Shown: piece after piece, positions 46,107-57,718 of the stretch
How the letters are laid out: every line of letters begins with the position of its first letter
Position numbering within the stretch: position 1 is the stretch's first letter
Source: Cryptomeria japonica
Lineage: Eukaryota > Streptophyta > Pinopsida > Cupressales > Cupressaceae
Direction of reading: 5' to 3'
Length of the DNA: 64,000 nt
Assembly (NCBI RefSeq): GCF_030272615.1
Contig: NC_081411.1
Coordinates: forward strand, 45,773,517 to 45,837,516
Translations under genes and position numbers: made by a program
The notes under the pieces: model-generated
What the model saw: only the letters and a program-made list of their open reading frames with translations
Database searches by the model: none
Told to the model about the DNA's origin: nothing

Positions 46107-49100
46107 TCACACAGGGTCAAGACCATCATGCATCTTATGTTTAGGAGATTTCAGCTCAATCGTCGGCTGAGGAGAAAATGGAATAATGCTTGTTGAAGGT
46201 GTTTTTGGGGATTGCAAAGTTTGAGAAGCAGCTGCCTGAGCTCTAAGATGACGCTTTCGTCGGTGTTCACGTGCAGAACGATTTCGTCTAGTCTTAGTAG
46301 GAAGTTGAGAAGATTGAGGAGGAGGAATGTTCTCATCCTTATCACTTGGGTGTTTAGGTTGTGGTCTCTTAGGTTGAACAATCAGAGAAGAGGAAGCTCT
46401 CTTCTCTCCATAAGAGGAAGGAGGAGGAACTGCTCCATATAAGGGAGGAATATTTGGTTTAGGAAGGAGACCAAGTCCATCATGATGAGGAGGTATATGT
46501 CTACTCTTAGGAGGTTTATTAGACATAGACATAGTCACATCCATAGGGATGGGTTGGGAATCTTCTTGAGGAAAGACATTGGTTTTATTTTTCAAAGGAA
46601 GAACTTCCTTCTCAAGAATGATAGGAATGTCAAGTTTGGGTGTTCTAGGTTCACTTAGAGAAAGGATCATATCTTTTTTCCACTTTTGATAAGATTTGAA
46701 AAGATGATCACTTTGCAGAGGAAGAGATTGGAATTGTTTAGGCCAAAAGTAATCAATAGGAACGCTAGAAGTTCTTTCAGCTGGTTTAAAGAGACTATGA
46801 TTGACAGTAACAACTTCACCATTATAGGGAAATTTCAAGCACTTGTGAATAGGAGAAGCAATAGCTTTCATGGAAGATAGCCAAGGATAGCCTAGCTTCA
46901 CACGAAATTGTTCGGAAGATGGAATAATAGCAAAGTCCACCTCAAGGGATTTGTTATGGACTTCAATAGGTAATGTAATAGAACCAATTGCAGGAGAAGA
47001 AAATGCATCAAATAGTTTCACAACCACATTTGTTTCATCATAGATTACTTGATTCAATTGCAAAGTAAAAAGAAATTCTTCAGTAATGATATTAACTATG
47101 CATGAAGGATCAATAAGCACTACACGGCAAGGTGTATTCTTGACTTTTGCAACTATGTATAAAGGACCATCAGGTGCCCTGATAGTTTCACTAGAATCAA
47201 AGGTGATGGAAAGTTCTTTAGGGATTTTCTGCTGCTCTACAAAGTTAATCACATTCGGAGTCATAGACACAAGATCATCAGGTGAGACAGAGGAATCAGT
47301 AGTATCAATCGCATTAGAGGTATGAGAAGGCAATGGATCAGTAAAAATCTAAAGATTTTGGTTAGGAGGAGCTACAGATGTATTGCCTTTATCATTCACT
47401 CCAGAAACAGAGATAGTATTATTATCAATCAAACCTTGAATTTTACCCTTTAAAGCAAAACATTTTTCAGTATCATGCCCAGGTTGACGATGAAATTGAC
47501 AAAAAGATTTGTTATCAAAATAAGGTGAATTAATCTTTGCAGGATCAATTCGCCTTATAGGAGGAAGAGTAAGCACATTTTGTTCCAATAACTTATTCAT
47601 AATACTATGCAATGATTCATTCAAAGGAGTGAACTTTCTTTCTTTCTTGAAAAACTTAGAAATAGGAGACACACCTGATGCTGCATTCACATTGTTGTTG
47701 ATGATGTTTTCATTGAATTTAATGGACTCTCTGTTCGGTTTAAACTTCCCAAATGGTTGTTGACTACTATCACCCTTATCACTCGGGGCCATAGGATGTG
47801 ATTGTTCCATTTGACTCACAGTCAGTTGATAATTGTGAAGAGTTGCGCACAACTGTTGGAAAGAAGTAAACTCAGAAAACAGGAGTTTTTCTCTAATGTC
47901 TTTTTGTAAATTAGAAATAAAGATTCTTTGAATATCATTGTCAGGTACTGGAAAAGAAATTTGAGCATACAAATGCTTATATCTACCAATGAAATCAGTC
48001 ACTTTTTCTTTAACACCTTGTTTACAATGCATTAAATCAATCAAAGTAACTTTAGGACTTATATTGTTTTGAAATTGTTGAATGAAAGCATTTGCAAGTT
48101 GTTCGAAAGAAGTAATAGAATAGGAAGGCAACGAGCAATACCATTGTAGGGCTTTGTCTCTTAATGTTCTAGTAAATAGTTTTGCAAGCAACCTTTGGTC
48201 ATAAGCAAAATCAGTACATATTGTTTGAAAGGTCTTAACATGTGTTAGAGGATCACCCTTACCATTATAAAGCTCCAAATGCGGAATTTCAACATGTTTA
48301 GGGGGAATAGCTCGAACAATATCAAGAGAAAGTGGGCTCGCAACATCAAATGTGGGCACACTAAACTTAGATTGATTCATAGAGGCAATTTGTTGCTGTA
48401 AAGAAGAGACAGTTTGTACAAGATTGTTAATGGTCGCTTCAATCGAAGAGTTCATATTAGACGTGTTAGATTGTGATGGAGGTGTTATGTTATTGAAAGA
48501 AGGTAGAGAGTAAGGTGGTGGGACACTATGATAGTTAGTCATAGGAGATGATTGGACAGGAGGAACACTACAAGGAGGAATGGAATGGTTAAATGAATTG
48601 CCCCCTTGCGTCATGTTCATTTGTGGAGATATAAGAGGAACACTCATTAAAGGAATGAATGAAGAAGTCAGATTGAATGAAGGAAGAGGGTTAATTGAAG
48701 AAGAAGGATTGCCCCCATGATTAGTGATCATAGGAGGAATGTCTTGTATTGAAGTAGTCATTATGTTTGATGTAGAGGTAGGTATGCTAGCAATAGAAGT
48801 TGTCAAAGGAATAGAATGATTAACTTGAGTAGGAGGTTGTGTATAACCCAAAGTTTCGGCACAACTCTTCATAGGCATCACATTTGAATCCACAATGTGT
48901 GCAATACCATGCAAAATATCAATTCCATTATTATCACTTTGAAGCATACGTTTTAGACCCTCAATTTAAGGAAGAGCTTGACTATCAGGGTATTCTTGAG
49001 ACATCCACTATCGAAAATCGTCAAATTGGTTATCCAATTTTGAAAGTTGTTCTACAGAAACCTCATGGAGAGCTTCTTCATCATTAAGAGGATTAGAGGA

Positions 49101-49235
49101 ATTACCCATGTCCTTGTTAAAAAGACCATTCAAATTAGGTTCCATCTCCTCAGTAATTAAACCTTGGAAGGACTTAATTCTAAGGCTTCGTCTAACGGGA
49201 ATAGTGTAAGTAGGGCTTATTGTTGTAAAACTCAT
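46107..49235 (-). pseudogene. Gag-protease polyprotein of the non-autonomous element
   Basis: ATG at 49235 (MSFTTISPTYTIPVRRSLR) opens one frame of about 1,042 codons, interrupted by stops at 49008, 48966 and 47349 but not shifted. It holds a Pro/Ser/Asn-rich region, a gag domain (LELYNGKGDPLTHVKTFQ, LRDKALQWYCSLP, about 48290-48130) and a finger-like CQFHRQPGHDTEKCFALK (about 47505-47455). A protease-like domain has LGYPWLSSMKAIASP and HKCLKFPYNGE. At the protease active site it reads VLIDPSCIVNI (about 47115), lacking the Gly of D-T/S/G-G-A, so catalysis is doubtful. A proline-rich, basic C-terminus (TKTRRNRSAREHRRKRHLR) follows. The stop at 47349 separates gag from protease; it may be a mutation or a leaky stop. 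Confidence 0.82.
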
Positions 49236-49340
49236 GCACTAAAGAGAGAGAGAAGATTTTGAATTTTAGAGGTAGCAAATTTTAGTAAAACCAGCCAATC
49301 TTCTAGATTTAAGCTGTTAAATACAATCAGGACAATCTCC

Positions 49341-49415
49341 CGAAATTTCGGAAAAAATGTCCGGGACCGTGGCGCTCGGGGTGCACACGGTCCTCGCAAC
49401 TTTTTTCGAAATTTG
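49341..49415. repeat. Long hairpin module, copy 1
   Basis: Arms CGAAATTTCGGAAAAAA and TTTTTTCGAAATTTG enclose a core with GGGACCGTGGCGC and TGCACACGGTCCTCGC. Confidence 0.75.
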
Positions 49416-49963
49416 CAGGGATGAAAGTTATGATGATTTTACAGCTAACCTAAAAAAATTGAGTGATTTTACGATCTGTAGATAGGCCAAATTAAAGTTG
49501 CAATCTCAAAATTGAACCCTACCAAGATTGTCGAAAAATGCAAAATTTGAATTTTGAAAAAGAGAGGGAAACTGAAATTTTGAATTTTATGATTTTAGAG
49601 GGAATACCAAGAGCAATGCAAGTTTTGAAATTTGAAAATTGACTCAATTTCACGCAAAATTCAATTTTGAAAGCGGAAATCAAAGTTGTTGTAATTAAGC
49701 ACTTAATTTCAAAAGTCACAAATTGCAAAAATTTGGATAAATCACTGAAATTTCGAATGAATGATAACACACTTTTCAGATTTAGGACTGTAAGAAACAC
49801 AATTTTGATATGAATTTCAATTTCAATGATTTTTGAATGATTAGAAGCCTCAATCCAAGCAATCACTAGACCAACTTTGAATTTAATTTTGAAAGTGTTA
49901 AAATTGATAAAATCAGCCGAAATTCTGGATTTTAGCAGAAAAATACAGTAAGATCTAGCTCCC

Positions 49964-50038
49964 GAAATTTTGGAAAAAATGTCAGGGACGATGGCGCGCG
50001 GGGTGCACACGGTCCTCGCAACTTTTTTCCAAATTTTC
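49964..50038. repeat. Long hairpin module, copy 2
   Basis: Arms GAAATTTTGGAAAAAA and TTTTTTCCAAATTTTC enclose nearly the same core (GGGACGATGGCGC, TGCACACGGTCCTCGC). The arm change CG to TGG/CCA is matched on both sides. Confidence 0.75.
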
Positions 50039-50416
50039 AAGGATGAAAGATATTGTGATTTTATTGCGGAATCCAAAATTACAGCCGATTTGGAGGTGTT
50101 TTGATTAGTGAAATTATCTGTCAAAGGTTGAATCAAGAAGGTTTTAAAAATTAGGGTTTTGACACTTAACCACTTAATTTTCAGAATTAAAGCACAAATA
50201 TGAATTGATAATTTGCAATAGAAGAGTAGATCTGAAACAAGCACTAACAATTAAACATTTCACAAGTTTAATTACTAAAAAGAAAATTTTAGGGTTTTTA
50301 TGCAATTAACCTCTAAAATTTGCAAAAGATCAAACATGGAAATGTAATCAAGGAATCCAATTTTTAGATCTAACCATGAATAATCAGAAAGGATGTTCAT
50401 GTCGAGTTCACCAAAA

Positions 50417-51645
50417 TGTAAACCAGAAAAATCGAACCCTAGTCATTCTCCCCTCCCCAACTCCAAGGAGAGAGAAGGGAGAGTCACTAGGGTTGATGGT
50501 TTTCACTTAGGAGAGACTTTACATTCAAAAGAGGGGTTGAAACCCACAAGATCCAATCCCACGCAATGCAAGATTGGATTCTATATGAGTTTCAAGGGTT
50601 GTGATAGCAAGGATACCCTCTTTTGTAAAGAAATGTAGATAGAATGATTAAGCTAGGAATATATAGAAAGTGAGAAAGATTTGCTTATAAATAAAGATAG
50701 GGATATGATATGAAGCCACGGACCTAGAATTAGCAATAAAATGTCAAGACGGCACTGTCCTGCAAATTTGAGCAAAAGTTGACGGGACGATGGTGCCCGA
50801 CGTGCACACGGTCCTCCGGAAAATCCATGAAACGAAGGGGGATCTGTTCGTCTCTGCACAAGGATTCCAGATCTTCAATTTCAGCCGCATACCTACAACC
50901 TACACACAAAAAAGCGAAGACGATTGGGGGGTTAGGGATGAGGGGTTTTCCTTTAGGTCAAACCCCGGTTTTGGAATTAACCAAGAAATGAGAAATGCTG
51001 TAAATGTAATATAAAACAAGTACTAATACCTTGTTGTAAGGATGTTTGTATCCTTATATGCAAAGGTATAGATGTTGTTGTATGTTGTATGTTGTATGTT
51101 GTATGTTGTGATCTCCTCTTCAATGGTTGAATCCTTGTCTTGAATGCAACACTTAGCCTTGAATGGAGACCTAGAATGCTCAATTGCTTGAAGGAATGCT
51201 TGAATGCTTGAATGCTTGAATGCTTGAATGTTTGAATATCGTTTCCATGCCTTTTTCCTCTTTTTCCTTCCTCCTCAAATGGGAGAGGAAATGTAGTTTA
51301 TATACTTGCCAATTAGGGTTAAAAGACTGATTTTCCCGACCTTAGGCCGACCAGGAAATGTTATTTTCCAAATTGCAACAAAAAGACCCGAAGTCCCATA
51401 GGAGACCGGGCCCAAAAATAGGGCCAGGGACCAGGGCGGCGCCCTGGTCCTAGGGCGCTGGGCGCTCTGGTCCCACCTTCCGGGACAGCAGGGTGCAAGG
51501 AGGGATCAGGCAGGGTGCTGGAAAAATGCAGTTTTTGATGTCATGAACAAGTTTCGAGGTCTCCATTCAGGTTTAGTGTTGCGTCACCATCGTGAAGACC
51601 CAAATGCAGTCAAAATTGCAAGTGTCACAATTTTAGGATGCTACA
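50417..51645 (-). repeat. 5' LTR of the gag-protease element (1229 bp)
   Basis: Starts TGTAAACCAG and ends GGATGCTACA on the + strand. It differs from the 3' LTR by a few percent, mostly C/T and G/A changes. Followed by the TSD copy GATCC at 51646-51650. Confidence 0.88.
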
Positions 51646-53612
51646 GATCCATTAAAATACCTTCTCAATAAAGCAACACTTACTGGGCGACTGGACAAAT
51701 GGGTAATGATCCTGAGTGAATTCGACATCGAGTATGTGGACAGAAAAGAAATAAAAGGACAAGCCATCGTAGATCAATTAGCAGATGCTCCCATGATAGA
51801 TGATGTTCCTCTAAGTTCAGAATTTCCAGATGAATCTATTTTGACAATGTCACATGCAAAGCCATGGCAACTGTACTTCGACGGCTCGTACACACAGCAT
51901 GGGGTAGGAGCTGGCATCCTCTTTATAACTCCTCAAGGGGATCCTATACCAAAATCATACCGCTTATCATTTCCTTGCACTAACAATATAGCGGAATATG
52001 AGGCATTAACAACAAGATTACGAATTGCAGTTCAATGGAAGATCCAGGAACTTCATGTTTTTGGGGACTCCCAACTTGTCATCCATCAAGCAACTAATGA
52101 TTACCAAAGAAAAGATGAAAAATTAATGCCTTATAAACAAATGGTGGATGACCTGAAACAACACTTCACAAAGATAGACTTTGAGTAGATACCAAGAGAG
52201 CAGAATCGTGCCGCAAATGCCATGGCTACAATTGCTTCACTGATTGATCTACCTCCAAATGAAACCCGCTATGAGTTCTTGGTGGATAACCTTTTGGTTC
52301 CTTCATATGAGATCATGCCTACTAAGATGATATGTATCATCGGTCCTGAGTCCCAGTTATATGGTTCCATTTTCACATACCTTCGTGACAATACCCTACC
52401 TCCTGATCTATCAAATAACCAACGTCGCACTTTCATTCGCTAATCCTCTCGATATGTCATTTTAGCTAATATCCTATACCGGTGAGGTCTAGATGGTACT
52501 CTTCTTAGATGTTTAGAAAGTGACGAAGCTCAGAGTGCGTTACGTGAAGTACATGAAGGGATATGTGGTCCGCATGCTAGTGGTCCTACCTTGGCCAAGA
52601 AACTCATCAGGACTGGATATTACTAGCCCAACATGGAAAAAGACTCATATCAGTTTGTCAAGAAATGTAAGCAATGCCAAATTCATGGTGACCTCATACA
52701 TGCACCAGCACAAGAACTTCAACCAATTGCATCTCCTTGGCCCTTTTGTCAGTGGGGACTCAATCTCATAGGCAACATTCACCCTCCTTCGTCCAATGGT
52801 CATAAATTCATTATCACTACCACAGAGTATTTTACAAAATGGATTGAAGTCGTGCCTCTCACACAAGTCACAGGAAAACAAATTGCTACATTCATCCTCA
52901 ACTATATCATTTGCCGATACAGTATTCCTGTTTCCATTATCACTGATAACGGGTGTCCCTTCAAAAATTAGGATGTTCGTGAACTCTGTGATCGCTTCCA
53001 TATTTCCCATCATTTCTCCACACCATATTACCCCCAAGGTAATGGCCAAGCTGAGGCGTTTAATAAAACAATCCTTAAAATCTTAAAGAAGATAGTCAAC
53101 GATGCTGGCCGTAATTGGCATACCCAACTTAATCCTGCACTTTGGGCCTACCACACAAGTGTCCGCACACCTACAAGAGCTACACCCTATTCACTTGTCT
53201 ACGTCACTGAAGCCATCTTGCCTATTGAGGTCAAGCTACCCTCTTTATGGGTCTCATTGCAAAACATCATCAGTGATGAAGACTATAGGGTTTCTCGCTT
53301 ACAAGAACTGGAACTATTGGATGAATGAAGACAAACTGCTTTTAATCATCTCAAAGCTTACCAACAACGAATGAGTCGCAGCTACAATCACAAGGTCAAG
53401 CCTCGCACATTTGAGGTAGGGGATTTGGCTCTCAGAGAAAACCCCAAAAATCAGTAAGATAGAGAGAAGAAGGGCAAGTTCGAACCAAATTGGCTTGGTC
53501 CTTACATCATTACAATAGCATATGGATATGGGGCATATCAGCTCTCAACTATAGAAGGTGAACCTTTGGAGGATCCTATCAAAAACATACACCTTCACAG
53601 GTTCTACACATA
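51646..53612 (+). pseudogene. Tat-B RNase H end, archaeal-type RNase H and integrase
   Basis: Resumes RNase H at IKYLLNKATLTGRLDKWVM, then the second RNase H (WQLYFDGSYTQHGVGAG, CTNNIAEYEALT, VFGDSQLVIHQA; 51870-52110) that marks the Tat lineage. Integrase has an HHCC finger (CKQCQIH), ITDNG and GNGQAEAFNK. Its first catalytic Asp is replaced by Asn (WGLNLIG, codon 52762-52764, where Tat-A has WGLDLVG). It ends GAYQLSTIEGEPLEDP then HLHRFYT and TAG. Nine or so stops are scattered through one main phase (after KIDFE, TFIR, TGYY, PFKN and others). Confidence 0.85.
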
Positions 53613-55369
53613 GCTCTTCAAAGTATCCTAATTCAAAAATACAAAAAAATCAAAAATGGAAAAAATGCAAAAAAAAATCAAAAATTCAAAAATACAAAAA
53701 AAAAATTATAAAACGAAAAAAAATCGTTACTTGGTGAAAACCTGGCAAACAGGCACCTTGTGACACAAAAAACATTGAAAAATCAAAAAAAGTAAAGAGA
53801 AATAATTTCGTCCAATGGTGAAAATCACTTCGGTGGCGCCCTGGGCAAGTACCATGGTGAAAATTGGGTCACCAGTGCCATGCGTAGAGACATTGCTCCT
53901 GCCTCCTTTAGCATTCACTTTCATCCTTTCACTTTGCACACACTCATGACCAATTCATCCATAATAAACTTACCCATTCCCATCATGGCTTGTTATTGAT
54001 CTACCCAAGATTGGTTCGCCATTCATAATAAACCTCCCTTTTCACCTCCCTTTCCATCCATAATAAGTCAGCTCCTATCTGTGGCTATGGCAAATCCTAC
54101 GTCTAGTGATGGGTGTGGAACTAAGAACATCACATGTTTCCAGGAGTACAGTTTCTTCCAGTTTCCTTCAGTCTATTCGTGCACAATCCGCAATAGAGAA
54201 ACATTTGCATCACAGATCCGCAATAAAGTTTCATCTTCTCAGCAATAAAGTATTAGGTTCATGGATTCAGTCAGTTTCAGATGAGACACAGCAGCAACAA
54301 TGGGCTTCAACAAATCAAATCTTTCAATAGACTTAGACAACATATGGTTCAGTGCTATCTATCCTTTCTATGAAAGTAAACATTGTGACCACAATCAAAT
54401 AAGACTTATACAAGTGACAAGAGACACTAAACTTGAGGGCTACAATGGATGTTGGTGTCGATTCTTGGTTTTCTTTTGATTTTATCCTTTTGGTGACATG
54501 TCTTTTAGCTTTTCCAGGATGTCTTTGACTAGAGATTCTATCTCCAGGATGTCTTTGAGTAGAAAGGTGAGGATGGGGTATCGTCACCTATTTGTATTTG
54601 CTATCTGTGGATTGTCTCTTAGTAATGCTATGACTTGTCCAAGGATATGAGGACACTGTGAGTCTAGTGTGAACTAGGGCATTCCTTGTTTGTGACTGTC
54701 TTATCTCCATGCAAACGGGTACAATGACTTTCTAGGTCAAACATATGCTTCGATTGTCATAACCTACTTGCCATAATAAAGCTCAATGATGATAACGCAC
54801 AAGGAGCTCTTTCACTTTCATATCTTCTATCCTCCATCCCCATTTCTTGATTGACTTCCATCATCCTTCTCGAGTCCACATAGCCTGCTATCACATGACA
54901 GAGTATAATGACACACCAAAAACATTTGCATTTCATGTAGTTGCACCTGCATTACCACATATCAACATTTCATACATACATATAGATATCACAATTGTAT
55001 CACATCCTGCACACAACACTTGTTAGCACAATTTACATTTGCATTATCATATTCATCTACATTACATACATTCACATTTGCATCATACATACGTATAAAA
55101 ACATAAAAGAAATAATATTGCATTGCATCATATACATATTTGCATCCATATCATAAGCATCACATAAGAACATCTCATCACATAGGTACACATGCATATA
55201 GCTACTGCAAAGATGAATCATCTCATATATATATCATAAGTGTCATAATACAATGATGTCAAAACAATCATATGGCTACAAAGCACCCACAGGTGTCTAC
55301 ATCATCATACAAAAATGGTACAATATTGATACATAGGGAGCCCTCTACGGCTATGATGAACTCCCTTCC
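53613..55369. other. Tat-B spacer between pol and the antisense gene
   Basis: Starts with an A-rich stretch of repeated TCAAAAAT-like words (53630-53725). A conserved-looking GGTGAAAACCTGGCAAACAGG segment follows, with a CCTGG...CAGG hairpin (53736-53757). A duplicated CCAGGATGTCTTTGA lies near 54513 and 54543, and a CATxACAT-rich low-complexity run at 54900-55260. No gene is supported. Confidence 0.55.
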
Positions 55370-57276
55370 TTGGAGCCGCCTAACCTCGATGGAATCTGAG
55401 CCCCTAAAGGACCCACCCAAGGATCATCTCTCTTGTCCCCTCTATCTGGTGATGGTGGAGGACCCATAACCCCACCACTTGATGCCTATCTCCTCTGGCT
55501 CCCTCCCGTAGCTATTGCTGTACGCGACGGTCTATGGAAGCTCCTCGCCCGCTGATCCACTGGCACTGCACCATAATAGAGATCCCGCCAGTAGGCAATC
55601 TCCTCCCCTTCCCACAGGACATAGGCATAACCAGCCCCTGTGTCCTCCGTTGCCTATCTCCCAGCCCTCAGTGCTATCTCAGCCTCTGTATAATGCTAGA
55701 TAGCCTAATCCGGCTCCTACTCAGTATCTCTGAGCCTCCTCCTGAGCCTATCCCTCTCCCTCTCCAACTCCTGGGTCTCATCTGCCTATCCCTGGCAGAT
55801 CTCCCTCAGCTCTATCAGCTCATCCTCCTCTGCATTAGCCCCCTCCGGCACTACCTGTGGCTCCCCCTGTACGGGTGCCTGCCCTTGTGCCTATGCCTAT
55901 ACCTATACTGGTACCTGTCTCTATCCCTTTCCCTGTACCTGCACCTGTTTGGGACCCTGTTCTACTGGCACCTGTAGCGGGAATCCATCGCGACCCCTCA
56001 CCACTCGAGCCTACCTCTCCTCTCCACCCTCCCTCTGCGGTGCAACCCTCCTCTCTCCAACTGCTCCCCTCCTCCTCCGTCAGCCTCTACCCCCATCACC
56101 TCCATCATCATCATCCCCACCACCATCTCCATCTAAGGGCTCTCCCAGATCTGTCAGGCATGGAAATGGATGCTCCGCCCAGTATGCTATGTACTCGGCA
56201 TCCATGCCGACATCCTCAATCTCTGGCCACATGTCCCAGGGTAGGGGCATCATCTCTACCAGCTGCGTAACCTCCTGATCATATGATAACAGGGGTCCAA
56301 ACTGCGCCTGATCTCTCATAGTCCATGCATACATGCCTGAAGCCCGTGGCATCCGCTAAATCCTACCAAATTGCTTGCCAACCCTGTCCACTAGCTGCCT
56401 CTCCAACACATAGGGCATCCACCCAATTAGGTACCTGCTCTGGAAGGTGTAGGGAAGCTCAAATGCATCATCCTCCCACTTCTCGCATCCCACCTATGGT
56501 CTCCATATGACCATTTCAATGTCATCTATCACTCACCGCCAATGCTCTAACCTGCCAATCCGTGGTTGTGACGTGATCATGTCATATAAGTGCACAAAAC
56601 TGCGTCCATGACCTCTGCCTCTAAAGTGTATCAGCCTCATCACTAGAAGATGCTCATAAGCCCACACCTGCAACAATGTCACCTCGCAGCCCAGTCCCAC
56701 TGATCCATGGTATACAAACTGATGCAACTCATAGTAGAGGTGTGCCAGCACACACGGTCCCTAAGCATATCTAGTGTGTTGTGTCCCCAGTGTCTCCAAT
56801 GCTCCTCCCCAGCCTACAGCCAACCCCCATGTCACCCTATCCAGACACAGGAACCCACTGATCGTTCCTCCTACCACTACTGGCAGCGCTAGCCCTGTAG
56901 CTGTCATCATATCCCAAGCCACATGTCCAGCCCTCATCTCTAGTCCTGGGTCCTGGAACACGCGTCTCAGGGCCTCCCTATCTCCATCGTGATCGTATGG
57001 GATCAGCTCCCCATCGATCGGTATCCTCAAGATCCTGTATACATCCTCAAGGGTGACTATCATCTCCCCCATCGGCAAATGAAAAGTACATGTCTCAGAG
57101 TGCCATCTCTCCACCAGCGTAGTCAATAGTCCCATGTTCACCTGAAACTCAGGCACATATAGAAAATGTCTCAATCCCATAGCCTTGATAGCAGCTCGCT
57201 CCTCAACTGTCAGCTCAGGTCACAATCTCTGAGTTAATGGGAATCTCTCCCGTGAATCCAGCATCGGCAAATATTC
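55370..57276 (-). pseudogene. Antisense plant-mobile-domain (PMD) pseudogene in Tat-B
   Basis: From a 3' splice site at 57277, one - strand frame reads EYLPMLDSRERFPLTQRL, stop, PELTVEERAAIKAMGLRHF, TTLVERWHSETCTFHLPMGE, MIVTLEDVYRILRIPIDGEL. It continues LAHLYYELHQFVYHG, then IGWMPY and, later, Gly/Asp-rich and Gly/Thr-rich tails. LVERWxxETxTFHLPxGEMxVTLEDVxxxLxIPIDG is the core signature of the PMD family. A heptad-like ELIELREI...ELERERDRLRRRLRD near 55700-55835 in another phase suggests a C-terminal coiled coil. At least four in-frame stops disable it (about 57216, 56761, 56533, 56346). It is much GC-richer than the neighbouring DNA. Confidence 0.8.
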
Positions 57277-57308
57277 CTGCAATCAAGCAAATCAATCATG
57301 TCAGTCAT

Positions 57309-57550
57309 AGTAGCATTCATTGTTCATCACAAAATGCTACTTTTTATCTAAATGCATATTGCTATCTACCCTAGTGACACTCACTGTTCATCACAAAGTG
57401 TTGCTTTTATCTTAGTAGTACTCCCTGTTCATCACAAAGTACTACGTGTGTGGCACTCCCTGTTCATCACAAAGTGTTGCTCATATTTTAGTACTCCCTG
57501 TTCATCACAAAGTACTATATCTTGGTACTCACTGTTCATCACAAAGTGCG
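57309..57550. repeat. Six-hairpin array with constant loop and co-varying stems
   Basis: Each unit has a 15-nt loop C(A/C)(T/C)TGTTCATCACAA flanked by complementary arms that differ from unit to unit. Arms include AGTAGCATT/AATGCTACT (57309-57341), GTAGTACT/AGTACTAC (57415-57445) and TAGTACT/AGTACTA (57489-57517). Three units pair with some G-T wobbles (57375-57403, 57450-57480, 57525-57549). It lies just upstream of the antisense PMD exon, probably in its intron or 5' region. Confidence 0.8.
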
Positions 57551-57679
57551 TTGATCTATCCTAGTCTTCCCTAGAGGACCTGCTTGAGTGTATCCTCTCA
57601 GTAGCTTATCCAATCGATAGCATATGTTCATCATAGAACTACTGATTTGACCTAGAAGACAAAAATTCACAATTTTTAA

Positions 57680-57711
57680 ACACAAACATGCTTACCTGAC
57701 ATAAACGCGCT
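57680..57711 (-). repeat. Inverted CGCGTCTGTG words (left of Copia-2)
   Basis: ACACAAACATGC and GACATAAACGCGCT are - strand copies of the leader word. The cluster continues at 63741 beyond Copia-2. Confidence 0.55.
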
Positions 57712-57718
57712 TAAAGAC

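Larger units (their letters stand above)
49236..50416 (-). other. 5' leader of the gag-protease element
   Basis: About 1.2 kb, AT-rich, between the 5' LTR and gag. It contains two long inverted-repeat modules (49341-49415, 49964-50038). The bases next to the LTR (TGGTGAACTCGAC on the - strand, about 50398-50413) should be the PBS, but I could not name the tRNA. Confidence 0.6.
43806..51645 (-). mobile_element. Gag-protease-only (non-autonomous) Ty3/gypsy element
   Basis: 7840 bp with LTRs of 1262 and 1229 bp, a PPT, a 5' leader, a gag-protease frame and a perfect 5-bp TSD (GATCC). It sits in the RNase H of Tat-B in opposite orientation. Between the end of the protease frame (46107) and the PPT (45085) there is only about 1 kb, with no RT, RNase H or integrase motifs in any frame. 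It would have needed enzymes from a partner element. Gag resembles that of Tat-type elements. Confidence 0.88.

Noticed and set aside
49519-50250. 243-codon - strand open frame in the gag-protease element
   Set aside because: Lies in the AT-rich 5' leader and crosses a hairpin module. Composition is Phe/Lys/Ile-rich with no domain. It is better explained by low stop density in this base composition.
50398-50416. Named tRNA for the PBS of the gag-protease element
   Set aside because: TGGTGAACTCGAC fits the position, but I could not match it safely to a tRNA 3' end from memory.
55534-56278. Pro/Leu-rich + strand frames of 109-147 codons
   Set aside because: Shadows of the GC-rich antisense PMD gene tail.
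57309-57550. CRISPR-like array
   Set aside because: Short units with a constant centre and variable arms in a plant retroelement. The variable parts are self-complementary, not spacers, and no cas genes are present.
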